A stretch of 64,000 nucleotides of DNA, taken from JBDTSW01 sp963758845. Its GTDB lineage: Bacteria > Actinomycetota > Thermoleophilia > Solirubrobacterales > 70-9. The notes below the pieces were generated by a model. It made no database searches. It was given only the letters and a program-made list of their open reading frames with translations, and had not been told where the DNA came from. The translations under genes were made by a program, and so were the position numbers. Shown here one piece after another: positions 14,747-28,607 of this stretch. The stretch is taken from contig CAVWWX010000002.1 of assembly GCA_963758845.1 (NCBI GenBank), positions 372,001 through 436,000 of the forward strand, given 5' to 3'. Positions within the stretch are counted from its first letter, which is position 1, and the number at the start of each line of letters is the position of its first letter.

Positions 14747-16144
14747 ATGGCCGGGCAGGTTCCCTCAGACGACCCCAAAGCGATCTGGGCGTCGGCGAAG
14801 GAGGAGCTGCGGGCGACGATGCCGCCGACCACGTTCGAGCTCTGGATCGAGCCGGTCGACGCGGTGGCGATCCGGGGATCCGACCTCGTGCTCACCGCCC
14901 CGGGCCCGGTCCGCCGCTGGGTCGAGCGCCGCTACGCCCCGATCGCGATCTCCGCGATCTCCGCCCAGGCGCCGGAGCTCACGGGGGTCTCGTTCACCGA
15001 CTCCCGGGGTGGGGCGGGCGAGGCCGCGACGGCGGACCCGCGTGACCCAGTGTCGACCCCGATCGACGCCTCGCTGACGTTCGACAGCTTCGTGATCGGG
15101 CCCGGCAACCGACTGGCGCATTCCGCGGCGCTCGCCTGCGCAGAGCTTCCCGGCGAGGCCTACAACCCGCTCTTCCTCCACGGCCCACCGGGACTGGGCA
15201 AGACCCACCTGCTGGGCGCGATCGCCGAGTACATGGCGCGAAACCACCCCGAGCTCAACGTCCACCAGACGACGGCCGAGCGGTTCACGACCGAGTTCGT
15301 CACCGCCCTTCGCCACGACGGGCCCGAGCGCTTCAAGCAGCGCTACCGCGAGCTCGACGCGCTCTTGATCGACGACGTCCAGGTGCTCGAGGGCAAGGCT
15401 CGCACCGAGGAGGAGTTCGTCCACACCTTCAACGCGCTGTTCACCGCCGGCAAGCAGATCGTGCTTTGCGGCGATCGCCCGCCCTCGGCGCTGGCGCAGC
15501 TGGCGGAGCGCCTGCGCGACCGCTTCCAATGGGGCCTGACCGTCGAGCTCGACCCGCCCGACCTGCGCACCCGGATCGCGCTTCTGTGGCGCATGGCCGC
15601 CCGCTCGGCGCCCGAGTTGCCCGACCCGGCGGCGCTCGAGACGATCGCCGACCGTGTCCCCGCCAACGTCCGGCTGCTCGAGGGGGCGATGACCAGGGTC
15701 GTCGCGATGTCCTCGGTCCTCTCCGAGCCGATCACCCGCCCGCTGGTCGACCGCGCGCTCAAGCCCCGCGGAGAGCTCGAGCAGCCCGACCCGGGCGGCC
15801 CCACAGTCGCCGCGATCCAGGACGCGGTCGCTGCGATCCTCGACGTCCCGAAGGCGGAGCTCCTCTCGCCCCGCCGGACCCCGCGCGTCGCTCAGGCCCG
15901 CCAGCTCGCCATGTACCTCTCACGCGAGCTGACCTCGCTGTCGCTGGCCCAGATCGCCCGCGAGTTCGACCGCGACCACTCGACCGTGCTCCACGCCATC
16001 CGCACCGTCTCCAAGCGCCTCGAGCCGGGCTCCGAGACGTCTGAGGCCGTCCACAGGATCCGCGCCAGCCTGGGGACAACCGGCGACGCCGGCCTCGGCC
16101 CCGACGGCTCCCTCCACCGCCCGCCCGACGATCCCCAGGCCTGA
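14747..16144 (+). CDS. dnaA: Chromosomal replication initiator DnaA
   Basis: AAA+ initiator that binds DnaA boxes and opens the origin. 465 residues: domain I about 10-75, a short low-complexity domain II about 85-105, AAA+ domain with Walker A HGPPGLGKTHLLG (about 145-157) and Walker B LLIDDVQVL, sensor II region, and the C-terminal DNA-binding helix-turn-helix with the signature DHSTVLHAIRTV near residue 405. It is followed by 106 bases and then dnaN. The divergent arrangement with rpmH marks the switch from leftward to rightward genes expected at an origin. Confidence 0.98.
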   Translation: MAGQVPSDDPKAIWASAKEELRATMPPTTFELWIEPVDAVAIRGSDLVLTAPGPVRRWVERRYAPIAISAISAQAPELTGVSFTDSRGGAGEAATADPRDPVSTPIDASLTFDSFVIGPGNRLAHSAALACAELPGEAYNPLFLHGPPGLGKTHLLGAIAEYMARNHPELNVHQTTAERFTTEFVTALRHDGPERFKQRYRELDALLIDDVQVLEGKARTEEEFVHTFNALFTAGKQIVLCGDRPPSALAQLAERLRDRFQWGLTVELDPPDLRTRIALLWRMAARSAPELPDPAALETIADRVPANVRLLEGAMTRVVAMSSVLSEPITRPLVDRALKPRGELEQPDPGGPTVAAIQDAVAAILDVPKAELLSPRRTPRVAQARQLAMYLSRELTSLSLAQIAREFDRDHSTVLHAIRTVSKRLEPGSETSEAVHRIRASLGTTGDAGLGPDGSLHRPPDDPQA

Positions 16145-16250
16145 TCAACAGCCGCCAGGCGCTTTTCCATGCGGCCTGACCACTAGTTTCCACTCCTATC
16201 CACGCCATTGATACATCTGATCCAGATAGGAAGATGAAGAGTCCAGCACG
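16145..16250. other. dnaA-dnaN intergenic region, possible origin with degenerate DnaA boxes
   Basis: 106 bases holding three TCCA-centred 9-mers that partly match TTATCCACA: TTTTCCATG, GTTTCCACT and CTATCCACG, followed by a less GC-rich stretch (TTGATACATCTGATCCAGATAGG). In many actinomycetes oriC lies here, but usually with many more boxes over several hundred bases. I therefore call this only a candidate; the 231-base gap before gyrB is the other option, with no boxes that I can see. Confidence 0.35.
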
Positions 16251-17363
16251 ATGAAGATCTCGATCTCACGCGAATCACTGTTCGAGGCGCTCCAGCTCGC
16301 CGGGCGCGCCGTCTCCAGCCGGAGCACGCTTCCGTCGCTCAGCGGCATCCACCTCGAGGCGGCCGACGGCAAGCTGACCGTGAAGGCCACCGATATGGAG
16401 CTCGGGCTCACCCAGACGCTCGACGACGTCAAGGTCGAGTCCGACGGCACGGTCCTGCTGCCGGGGCGGCTGCTGGTCGACGTGGTTCGCAGCCTCCCCG
16501 AGGGCGAGGCGACCCTGGCGCTGCGCCCGGAGCAGCGCGACGTGGAGATCACCGCCGCAAGCGCCCGCTTTCACCTGCGGACCCTCGCCGCGGACGACTT
16601 CCCGCGCCTTCCCGAAACGGAGGGCGAGGTCGCGAAGCTGCCCGCCCAGGCGTTCGCCGAGACGATCGAGCGGGTGGCCCGCGCCGCGTCGCGCGACGAG
16701 GTGCGCCCGATCCTCACCGGCGTTCTGGTCCAGGCCGAGGGCTCGACCCTGACCATGGTCGCCACCGACTCCTATCGCCTCTCGGTCAAGCACACCGAGC
16801 TCGAGGGCGCGGCGCTGGCCGAGCCGATCGAGGCGAACGTGCCCGCCCGCGCGCTGCGCGAGCTGGCGCGCGTGATCGCGGCCGAGGGGGTCGACGAAGT
16901 CGAGATCGCGATGCCGCGCAACCAGGCCATCTTCCGCGCCGGCGGCGTGGTGCTCTCCTCGCGCCTGATCGACGGCCAGTTCCCCAGCTGGCGCCAGCTC
17001 GTGCCCGAGACCTTCGATCACGACGTCCGGCTGCCGCGCGAGGAGCTGCTGGAGGTCAGCCGGCGCGTCAGCCAGCTCGCTCAGCGGAACGCCCCGCTGC
17101 GCCTGGCGCTGGCCGAGGGCGAGCTGACGGTCGCCGCCGAGACGCCTGACATCGGCGACGCCAGCGAGGGCATGCCCGCCCCCTACAGCGGCGAGGCGAT
17201 GGAGATCGCCTTCAACCCGCAGTTCTTCGTGGAGGGAGTCGACAGCGTCGAGGGCGATGAGATCTCACTTCAGGTCTCCTCGCCGCTGCGGCCCGGGCTG
17301 CTGCGGCCGGTCGGCAGCGAGGACTACTCCTACCTCGTGATGCCGATCCGCCTGAACGTCTGA
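16251..17363 (+). CDS. dnaN: DNA polymerase III beta sliding clamp
   Basis: Ring-shaped processivity clamp of the replicative polymerase. 370 residues, three clamp folds: MKISISRESLFEALQLAGR start, TGVLVQAEGSTLTMVATDSYRLS in the middle, and the C-terminal LRPGLLRPVGSEDYSYLVMPIRL that forms the partner-binding pocket. Twelve bases separate it from recF, implying one dnaN-recF-DUF721 transcript. Confidence 0.97.
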   Translation: MKISISRESLFEALQLAGRAVSSRSTLPSLSGIHLEAADGKLTVKATDMELGLTQTLDDVKVESDGTVLLPGRLLVDVVRSLPEGEATLALRPEQRDVEITAASARFHLRTLAADDFPRLPETEGEVAKLPAQAFAETIERVARAASRDEVRPILTGVLVQAEGSTLTMVATDSYRLSVKHTELEGAALAEPIEANVPARALRELARVIAAEGVDEVEIAMPRNQAIFRAGGVVLSSRLIDGQFPSWRQLVPETFDHDVRLPREELLEVSRRVSQLAQRNAPLRLALAEGELTVAAETPDIGDASEGMPAPYSGEAMEIAFNPQFFVEGVDSVEGDEISLQVSSPLRPGLLRPVGSEDYSYLVMPIRLNV

Positions 17364-17375
17364 GGTCGGCGGCCG

Positions 17376-18498
17376 GTGCGGGTCAGCCGCGTCACCACCC
17401 TCGGCTTCCGCAACCTGGCAGACGCCGAGGTCGGGCTGGGAGCGGGCGTCACGCTGATCTGGGGATCCAACGGCGCCGGCAAGACCAACCTGCTCGAGGC
17501 CCTCTACCTGGGGCTCGCGGGCCGCTCGCCGCGCACCAACTCCGACCGCGAGGCGATCGCGTTCGGGGCGCCCCTCGCTCGCGTTGAGGTCGAGGTCGAG
17601 GACCGTGAGGTCGGCGGCATGCACGTGTTCCGCTGCGCGATCGAGCGCGGCGCCGAGCGCCACCACCAGGTCGACGGGCGCGTGGTCGACGCCGCGGCGC
17701 TGGCCGAGCTCCGACCCGCCCTCTCCGTCTTCATGCCCGACCGGCTGGTGTTGGTCAAGGGCCCGCCGGCTGCGCGCCGCGCCCACCTCGACCGCTTCTG
17801 CGCCGCGCTCTGGCCGGCCCGGGTCGAGGCCCGCCGCCGCTATGGCCGGGCGCTCGCGCAGCGCAATGCGCTGCTGGGCCGGATCCGTGCCGGCGCCGCC
17901 GAGGCGGGGTCGCTCGACGCCTGGGATGCGGAGTTGGCCGCCGCGGGCGCCGAGCTGATGGAGATCCGCTCCGCCGCGGCCGAGGAGCTCGCCGGCCGGT
18001 TCATCACGGCCGCCGCCGACCTGGGGATCGACGGGCGCGGCGAAGCTCGCCTACAAGCCGCGAAGCGACGCCGGCACGGCCGCGGAGCTCGGGGCCGAGC
18101 TGGCCGAGCGCCGGCGATCCGACCTCGACCGGGGCTTCACGACGCACGGCCCCCACCTCGACGAGCTCTCCCTCAGCCGCGACGGCCGCACGCTGCGCCG
18201 CTACGGCTCCCAGGGCGAGCAGCGCCTGGGCCTTCTGGCGCTGCTGTTCGCCGAGCGCGAGGTCCTGGTCGACGAGGGCCGCCCCGCGCCGATGATGCTG
18301 CTGGACGACGTCACCTCCGAGCTCGACCCGGACCGCCGGGCCGCGCTGTGCGAGCGGCTGGTCGCGGGCGGCGGCCAGGCGCTGATCACCGCGACCGAGG
18401 CGTCTCAGCTTCCGGCCGAGTGCCCCCGCCGCGAGCTCGGGATGCGGGAGGGGACGATCCTCGCCGAGGCGGACCCCGGGCAGGCCGAGGCCGCGTGA
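17376..18498 (+). pseudogene. recF: recF, DNA repair ATPase with an apparent frameshift
   Basis: SMC-like ATPase that loads RecA at gaps with RecO/RecR. The first half (17376 to about 18040) has LGFRNLADAEV, Walker A IWGSNGAGKTNLLEALYLG and FMPDRLVLVKGPP. After GIDGRGEA the family continues in the +1 frame: KLAYKPRSDAG, YGSQGEQRLGLLALLF (signature) and MLLDDVTSELDPDRR (Walker B) to a TGA at 18496-18498. Both halves are well conserved, and deleting one G in GCGCGGCG (18036-18042) restores the frame. The uncorrected frame runs without a stop into the DUF721 gene. A sequence or assembly error is likely; recent inactivation is the alternative. Confidence 0.85.
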
Positions 18499-18836
18499 GG
18501 CGCTTCGGCGAGCCATCCTCCCGCCGCGGCCCCCGCCGGCTCGGCGACGCGGTGGGCACGGTGCGCGATCAGACGGCCCCGGCGACCCTGCTCGCCGCCG
18601 CTCAGGGCGCGTGGGCCGAGGCCGCCGGGCCGGCTGTGGCCGCGCAGGCCGAGCCCGTCGCCGAGCGGGGTGGGGTGCTGACCGTGGCGTGCCACAGCGC
18701 CACCTGGGCGCACGAGCTGGACCTGCTCGCCCCGGACCTCCTCGAGCGCCTCAACGCGGCCCTCGACGACGCGGCCGGGGGCCCGATCGAGCGGCTTCGC
18801 TTCACCGCCGACGCCGCCCGTCACGGAGAGGTTTGA
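18495..18836 (+). CDS. DUF721/DciA-like protein
   Basis: 113-residue DUF721 protein: RRLGDAVGTV, then a helix (AAAQGAWAEAAGPAVAAQAEPV) and the strand-rich GGVLTVACHSATWAHELDLLAPDLLERLN typical of the DciA core. DciA is the replicative-helicase operator in bacteria lacking DnaC/DnaI, and the recF-DUF721-gyrB position is the usual actinobacterial one. The GTG start overlaps the recF stop by GTGA. No long C-terminal disordered region is present. Followed by 231 bases before gyrB in which I see no gene. Confidence 0.82.
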   Translation: MRRFGEPSSRRGPRRLGDAVGTVRDQTAPATLLAAAQGAWAEAAGPAVAAQAEPVAERGGVLTVACHSATWAHELDLLAPDLLERLNAALDDAAGGPIERLRFTADAARHGEV

Positions 18837-19067
18837 CGGTTGGGTCGGTTTATGCACGATTTGCAGGGATTTCCTGTCTCGACGTGAGGCATTCCGACGC
18901 CGCAGACTGCTATCCTTATGTGAACTTGACGGACGCCTCGCACCGTCTGGATCCGGGGTCTCTCGTGGCCGACCGGTCGGGGCTTCCCATCAACGTGGGC
19001 AAGTTCCCCTGGGGGCTGCCGAACGGCTTCCACAGCCGGGTCCAAACAGTTACGACGAGAGGGTTTA

Positions 19068-21560
<2,493 letters not shown>

Positions 21561-21578
21561 CGACGGAGGGCTGAGCTG

Positions 21579-24131
<2,553 letters not shown>

Positions 24132-24158
24132 TCCGTCAGCGGCGGGACCCTCGCCGGT

Positions 24159-24935
24159 CTACGTCGAGACCGACTTGCGGTACTTCGCCACCGAGAGCGT
24201 CGAGAAGATCGCGATCAGGGCGAGGCACCAGGCGACCGCGCCCCAGACGTCGTTGCCCGCCGGCGTCCCCAGCCAGAGCGCCCGGGCCGCATCGACCATC
24301 GTGGTGAAGGGGTTGATGTCGGTCGCGAAGAACTGAAGCGGCTCGGGCATCGACTCGGGCGGGACGAACGCCGAGGAGAGGAAGGTGAGGGGGAAGATCG
24401 TCATGAAGCCGATCGCGTTGGCGGTCTCGGGGCTCGAGGAGATGAGGCCCACCCAGGCGAAGACCCAGGAGAACGAGTAGCCGATCAGCAGCGCCAGGCC
24501 GATACCGGCGGCGATCTCGAGCGGGCCGGTGGCAAAGCTGAAGCCGACGATGAGCCCGACGGTGATCATCACGACGAGGGACAGGGTGTTGGTGGCGATG
24601 TCGGCGATCGTGCGCCCGGTGAGTACGGCCGAGCGCGCCATCGGCAGCGAGCGGAAGCGGTCGATCAGCCCCTTGTTGAGGTCCTCGGAGATCCCCAGCG
24701 CGGTCACGAAACCTCCGAAGGCGAGGGTCTGAACGATGATCCCGGGGATCAGGAAGTCCGTGTAGTCGGAGAAGCCCGGCGTCTCGATCGCGCCGCCGAA
24801 CACGTACACGAACAGCAGCACGAACATGATCGGCTGGATCGTGAACGCGGTCAGCAGGTCAGGCTGACGGGGAATCCGGCGCAGGCTGCGCTCGGCGAGC
24901 ACCAGCGCGTCGGCAAACGCGAACCGGAGCCTCAT
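24159..24935 (-). CDS. ABC-2 type transporter permease (DrrB-like)
   Basis: 258-residue permease of the ABC-2 family with about six hydrophobic segments (near 30-48, 58-80, 105-130, 140-165, 172-192, 228-248). Motif FVTALGISEDLNKGLIDRFRSLPMAR is typical of the drug/antibiotic exporter branch (DrrB, daunorubicin). It pairs with the ATPase gene upstream, which overlaps by ATGA. The substrate is unknown; drug or lipid/polyketide export is the usual role. Confidence 0.9.
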   Translation of the reverse strand: MRLRFAFADALVLAERSLRRIPRQPDLLTAFTIQPIMFVLLFVYVFGGAIETPGFSDYTDFLIPGIIVQTLAFGGFVTALGISEDLNKGLIDRFRSLPMARSAVLTGRTIADIATNTLSLVVMITVGLIVGFSFATGPLEIAAGIGLALLIGYSFSWVFAWVGLISSSPETANAIGFMTIFPLTFLSSAFVPPESMPEPLQFFATDINPFTTMVDAARALWLGTPAGNDVWGAVAWCLALIAIFSTLSVAKYRKSVST

Positions 24936-25930
24936 CGCGCTTCCTCGTCGAGGAGCTCCCCGGCCTCGGCCTCGCCGTCGCCGTCCTCGGCCTCGACCCG
25001 CTGGCCGGTGAGCTGGAGGAAGACGTCGTCGAGGGTGGGGCGGCGAACGGCGATGTCCTCGACGCCCACGCTCTGGGCGTCCAGCAGGCGAACCGCTTCG
25101 GCGATCGCGCCGTTGCGCTCGCGGATCGCCAGGCGCACGGCGCCGTCATCCTGCACCGGCCCCTCGGCCGCCAGCGCCCGCAGCGCGGCGATCGCCGCCT
25201 CGCCCTGAGCGGCGTCGGCCAAGCGGACCTCGAGCCGTTCGCCGCCCACCCGGGATTTCAGCTCGTCCGAGGTCCCCTCGGCGATCAGGTTCCCGTGATC
25301 GATCACAGCGATCCGATCGGCCAGGCGATCCGCCTCGTCGAGGTACTGGGTGGTGAGCAGGACGGTGGTTCCGCTCTCGACGCGGGCCTCGATCGCGTCC
25401 CAGAGGGCGAAGCGGCTGCGCGGGTCGAGCCCGGTGGTCGGCTCGTCGAGGAAGATCACGGGCGGGCCGGCCACGAGCGCTGCCGCCAGGTCAAGGCGCC
25501 GGCGCATGCCGCCGGAGTAGGTCTTGACCAGCCGGTCGGCGGCCTCGTCCAGCTCGAAGCGGTCCAGGAGGTCGGTGGCTCGCGTGCGGGCCTCGGCGCG
25601 GCCCAGGTGGTAGAGGCGCCCGACCATCTCGAGGTTCTCGAAGCCGGTCAGGTTCTCGTCGACGGCGGCCTGCTGGCCCGCGACGCCGATGTGAGCGCGA
25701 AGCTCGGCGGCCTGGGACACGACATCGAAGCCGGCGACGCTGGCAGTGCCCGCGTCCGGCTGCAGCAGCGTCGTGAGGATCCGGACCAGCGTGGTCTTCC
25801 CGGCCCCGTTCGGACCCAAGAGCCCGAGCACGGTGCCGGTGGGGACCTGGAGGTCGACGCCGCAGAGCGCCCGCACGTCACCGAAGGAGCGCTCGATCCC
25901 CTGGGCCTGAATCGCCGGATCGCCTGCCAT
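24932..25930 (-). CDS. ABC transporter ATPase (DrrA-like)
   Basis: 332-residue ATPase that powers the adjacent ABC-2 permease. Walker A GLLGPNGAGKTTLVRIL (about 34-50), Q-loop in the HIGVAGQQAAVDENLTG segment, signature YSGGMRRRLDLAAAL, Walker B PVIFLDEPTTGLDPRSR, H-loop LLTTQYLDEAD, then the C-terminal domain of the daunorubicin-resistance subfamily ending in an acidic tail. A TAAGTT -10 element lies six bases upstream of the ATG. Confidence 0.94.
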   Translation of the reverse strand: MAGDPAIQAQGIERSFGDVRALCGVDLQVPTGTVLGLLGPNGAGKTTLVRILTTLLQPDAGTASVAGFDVVSQAAELRAHIGVAGQQAAVDENLTGFENLEMVGRLYHLGRAEARTRATDLLDRFELDEAADRLVKTYSGGMRRRLDLAAALVAGPPVIFLDEPTTGLDPRSRFALWDAIEARVESGTTVLLTTQYLDEADRLADRIAVIDHGNLIAEGTSDELKSRVGGERLEVRLADAAQGEAAIAALRALAAEGPVQDDGAVRLAIRERNGAIAEAVRLLDAQSVGVEDIAVRRPTLDDVFLQLTGQRVEAEDGDGEAEAGELLDEEAR

Positions 25931-25936
25931 GCATTG

Positions 25937-25942
25937 AACTTA
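25937..25942 (-). promoter_or_regulatory. -10 element for the ABC exporter operon
   Basis: TAAGTT on the minus strand, six bases before the ATPase ATG; leaderless geometry. Confidence 0.4.
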
Positions 25943-25961
25943 GCGACCCCGATTCCGCCAC

Positions 25962-25967
25962 TAGCAT
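25962..25967 (+). promoter_or_regulatory. -10 element for the sulfotransferase operon
   Basis: TAGCAT seven bases before the GTG start of the first sulfotransferase gene. It is back-to-back with the ABC exporter promoter, 20 bases apart. Confidence 0.45.
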
Positions 25968-25974
25968 CAGCCGT

Positions 25975-26901
25975 GTGAACGACCGAAAGCCCGCCCCATT
26001 CGTCGTCGGCGCGGCCCGCTCGGGGACGACGCTCCTGCGGATGATGCTCGACGCCCACGGCCAGCTCGCGCTGCCGTTCGAGACCCAGCTGCTGCCTGAG
26101 CTGATCGACGCCCAGAAGGCCGGGGCGACGCCGGAGGAGCTCGCGACACACCTCGTGACGCACCGCCGCTGGCCGGACTTCGGCCTCGACGCCGGCGAGA
26201 TGCAGGCCTCCTTCGTCGCGGTCGAGCCGTTCGACTTGGGCGAGGCGATGCGCCGCTTCTACTTCGCCTACGCCCATGCCCAGGGCAAGCCGCGCTGGGG
26301 CGACAAGAGCCCCGGCTACGCGCTTCACATCCGGCGCATCGCCGCGGTCCTGCCCGAGGCCCACTTCGTGCACCTGATCCGCGACGGGCGCGACGTTCGC
26401 CTCTCGCAGCTGCGCCGCGGCACCGATCACCCCAACGCGGCCAAGCACGCCCGCCGCTGGAAGCGGCGGGTCAAGAAGGGCCGCCGGCAGGGCGGCAAGG
26501 TCGAGCACTACATGGAGGTGCGCTACGAGAGCCTGATCGCCGATCCCGAGCCCGAGCTGAGGCGGATCTGCGAGTTCGTCGGCCTGGACTTCGACCCCGC
26601 CATGCTGAGCTACCACGAGCGGGCCGGCGAGCGGCTGGGGGAGATCGACCGCGACCTCGAGGCCGGCCAGGAGAACGCCGAGGAGCGCGAGCGGCCGCTG
26701 TTCAAGGCCTCCGATCGCCTGGACTTCCACAAGCTGACCAAGGAGCCGCCCCGGGCCGATCGCGTGGCCCAGTGGCGCGAGCAGATGCCGGCCGCGGACC
26801 TGGCCGAGTTCGAGCGGGTCGCCGGTGACCTGCTGGAGGAGCTGGGCTACGACCTGGGAAGCGCGCCGGCCTCCCCCGCTAAGGTGCCGCGCCTCCGATG
26901 A
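25975..26901 (+). CDS. Sulfotransferase family protein (1 of 4)
   Basis: 308-residue PAPS-dependent sulfotransferase-fold protein. N-terminal PAPS 5'-phosphosulfate loop AARSGTTLLRMMLDAH (about 11-26), QGKPRWGDKSPGY, and the 3'-phosphate-binding HLIRDGRDVRLS (about 133-144); later EVRYESLIADPEPELRRICEF. These enzymes move sulfate to hydroxyls or amines of carbohydrates, lipids or peptides. Closely similar to the fourth gene of this operon (29350-30315), so a paralogous pair. Start GTG with a TAGCAT element seven bases upstream. No signal peptide, so it should act in the cytoplasm. Confidence 0.87.
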   Translation: MNDRKPAPFVVGAARSGTTLLRMMLDAHGQLALPFETQLLPELIDAQKAGATPEELATHLVTHRRWPDFGLDAGEMQASFVAVEPFDLGEAMRRFYFAYAHAQGKPRWGDKSPGYALHIRRIAAVLPEAHFVHLIRDGRDVRLSQLRRGTDHPNAAKHARRWKRRVKKGRRQGGKVEHYMEVRYESLIADPEPELRRICEFVGLDFDPAMLSYHERAGERLGEIDRDLEAGQENAEERERPLFKASDRLDFHKLTKEPPRADRVAQWREQMPAADLAEFERVAGDLLEELGYDLGSAPASPAKVPRLR

Positions 26902-26914
26902 ACCGCCGAGCCGC

Positions 26915-27754
26915 ATGATCCACGTCGCCACCGTCCACTGGCGCGACGACCGCTGGGTCGACGTGCAGCTGCGCTACCTGGAGGAGCACCTTCCGGAGCC
27001 CTACCGCGTGTACGCGTTCCTGAACGGTCTCGAGGAGGACCATTCGGCGAAGTTCCACTACTCCTCCGACGAGAACATCAAGGAGCACTCGACCAAGCTC
27101 AACCTGCTGTCCGACCTGATCGGATTCGACGCCGGCTCCGACGACGACCCGCTGCTGTTCATCGACGGCGACGCCTTCCCGATCGCCGACCTTGCCCCGC
27201 TGGTGGAGGACCTGGCCAACCATCCGCTGATAGCCGTCAAGCGCGCCGAGGCCTCGGACGTTCAGCCGCACCCGTGCTTCTGCCTGACCACGGTCGGCTT
27301 CTGGCGCGACCTCGGCGGCGACTGGCGCAAGGGCGGGCACTCCTGGACAAACGCCGTCGGCCGCGAGGTCTCGGACGTCGGCGCCCGCGTGCTGAAGGCG
27401 GTGAACGAGAGGCAGGTCGACTGGCGCCCCCTGCTGCGCTCGAACAAGACCGACGCCCACCCGCTCTTCTTCGGTGTCTACGACGACGTGGTCTACCACC
27501 ACGGGGCGGGGTTCCGCCGGGCTCGGGGCGGCCGGCTGATGATCGCGGCCAGCGGCGTCCACGAGGAGGAGAACACCCTGCGGATGAAGCTCCTGCGGGC
27601 GCTGCCGAGGGGCAAGCTGAAGCGGCGCCTGAACAAGCGCTTCAACAAGGTGAAGCAGATCAACGAGGAGCTGAAGGACCAAAACGACGAGCTCAGCGCC
27701 GAGTGGTTTGACCGGATCCGGTCCGATCCCGGCTTCTACCGCGACCTGCTTTGA
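26915..27754 (+). CDS. Glycosyltransferase-like protein in the sulfotransferase operon
   Basis: 279 residues, no named family recognised. The stretch LLFIDGDAFPIADLAPLVEDL looks like the DxD metal site of a GT-A glycosyltransferase, preceded by HVATVHWRDDRWVDVQLRYLEEH. A later region WGRxxG-like is absent; the C-terminus (about 235-279) is lysine/arginine-rich and helical. Start ATG at 26915, where the protein-like sequence begins, 13 bases after the first sulfotransferase. Its place among sulfotransferases suggests it adds or edits a sugar on the same glycan or glycolipid; this is inference. Confidence 0.6.
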   Translation: MIHVATVHWRDDRWVDVQLRYLEEHLPEPYRVYAFLNGLEEDHSAKFHYSSDENIKEHSTKLNLLSDLIGFDAGSDDDPLLFIDGDAFPIADLAPLVEDLANHPLIAVKRAEASDVQPHPCFCLTTVGFWRDLGGDWRKGGHSWTNAVGREVSDVGARVLKAVNERQVDWRPLLRSNKTDAHPLFFGVYDDVVYHHGAGFRRARGGRLMIAASGVHEEENTLRMKLLRALPRGKLKRRLNKRFNKVKQINEELKDQNDELSAEWFDRIRSDPGFYRDLL

Positions 27755-27766
27755 TCCGCTGAGGCC

Positions 27767-28597
27767 ATGGCCACCCGCCTGCGTTCACTCCTCGACCGGG
27801 CCCGCCCGGGCTCGACCACGCACCGCCCCCCGGTCGTCGTGCTGGCGACCGGAGGCTCGGGCACCCGCGCCGTCGCCGAGATCATGCGCGAGGCGGGCGT
27901 CTACCTGGGCCCGAAGCTGAACCGGGCCAACGACTCGCTGGAGCTGAAGCCCTTCCTGGTCCGCTGGTCCACGCCCTACGTGGGCGACTCGCGCTGGGTC
28001 GAGGCCGTCGAGGCAGACCCGGCGGCCGAGCTTCCCCAGCCCCCGGCCGAGATCGTCGCCGACCTGCGGGCTGCAGTCGACCGCCAGCGCCAGGGCATCC
28101 CCGCCGCGGACTCGCTCTGGGGCTGGAAGAACCCGCGCACGACGAACCTGCTGCCGGTGCTGAGCGCCGTCTTCCCGGAGGCCCCGACCGCCCAGCTCGT
28201 GCGCGACGGCCGCGACATGGCCTACTCGAAGAACCAGAACCAGCTGGAGGACTGCGATCCGATCCTGCCGGACTCGCTGCGCCCGGCGCCCGAGCCCGTG
28301 CGGTCGATCCACCTGTGGTCGCGGGTCAACCTCGCGTGCCTGGCCTTCATGCGCCACCGCAAGGGCCAGAACCACCTGGTCCTGCGCTACGAGGATCTCT
28401 GCGCGGAGCCCTCCACCCACATGGCCAAGCTGCTGGAGCACCTGGGCGTCCCGTACACGGACGAGGTTCTGGCGCACGCCGACGAGATCATCAAGCTCGC
28501 CCCAACGACGGGCCGCTGGCGCGACGCTCCCGCCGGCGAGCTCGACGACGTGCTCGAGGCCGGCCGCCCGGCGCTGACCGAGTTCGGCTACCTCTGA
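27767..28597 (+). CDS. Sulfotransferase family protein (2 of 4)
   Basis: 276 residues. Modified phosphate loop VVVLATGGSGTRAVAEIM (about 24-41) and, near the middle, WGWKNPRTTNLLPVL followed by AQLVRDGRDMAYSKN, the 3'-phosphate-binding motif; LVLRYEDLCAEPSTHMAKLL near the end matches the family. More distant from genes 1 and 4 than these are from each other. 12 bases from the preceding gene and 10 from the next, so cotranscribed. Confidence 0.78.
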   Translation: MATRLRSLLDRARPGSTTHRPPVVVLATGGSGTRAVAEIMREAGVYLGPKLNRANDSLELKPFLVRWSTPYVGDSRWVEAVEADPAAELPQPPAEIVADLRAAVDRQRQGIPAADSLWGWKNPRTTNLLPVLSAVFPEAPTAQLVRDGRDMAYSKNQNQLEDCDPILPDSLRPAPEPVRSIHLWSRVNLACLAFMRHRKGQNHLVLRYEDLCAEPSTHMAKLLEHLGVPYTDEVLAHADEIIKLAPTTGRWRDAPAGELDDVLEAGRPALTEFGYL

Positions 28598-28607
28598 GAG
28601 AGCGGCC

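Noticed and set aside
17376..18836. A genuine RecF-DUF721 fusion protein
   Set aside because: The middle of that frame is antisense-like and the RecF motifs continue in the +1 frame to a stop exactly at the DUF721 start, so it is an artefact of the frame break.
24139..24155. Terminator between gyrA and the ABC permease gene
   Set aside because: Only a 5-bp stem with a 7-base loop and no T-tract; too weak to claim.
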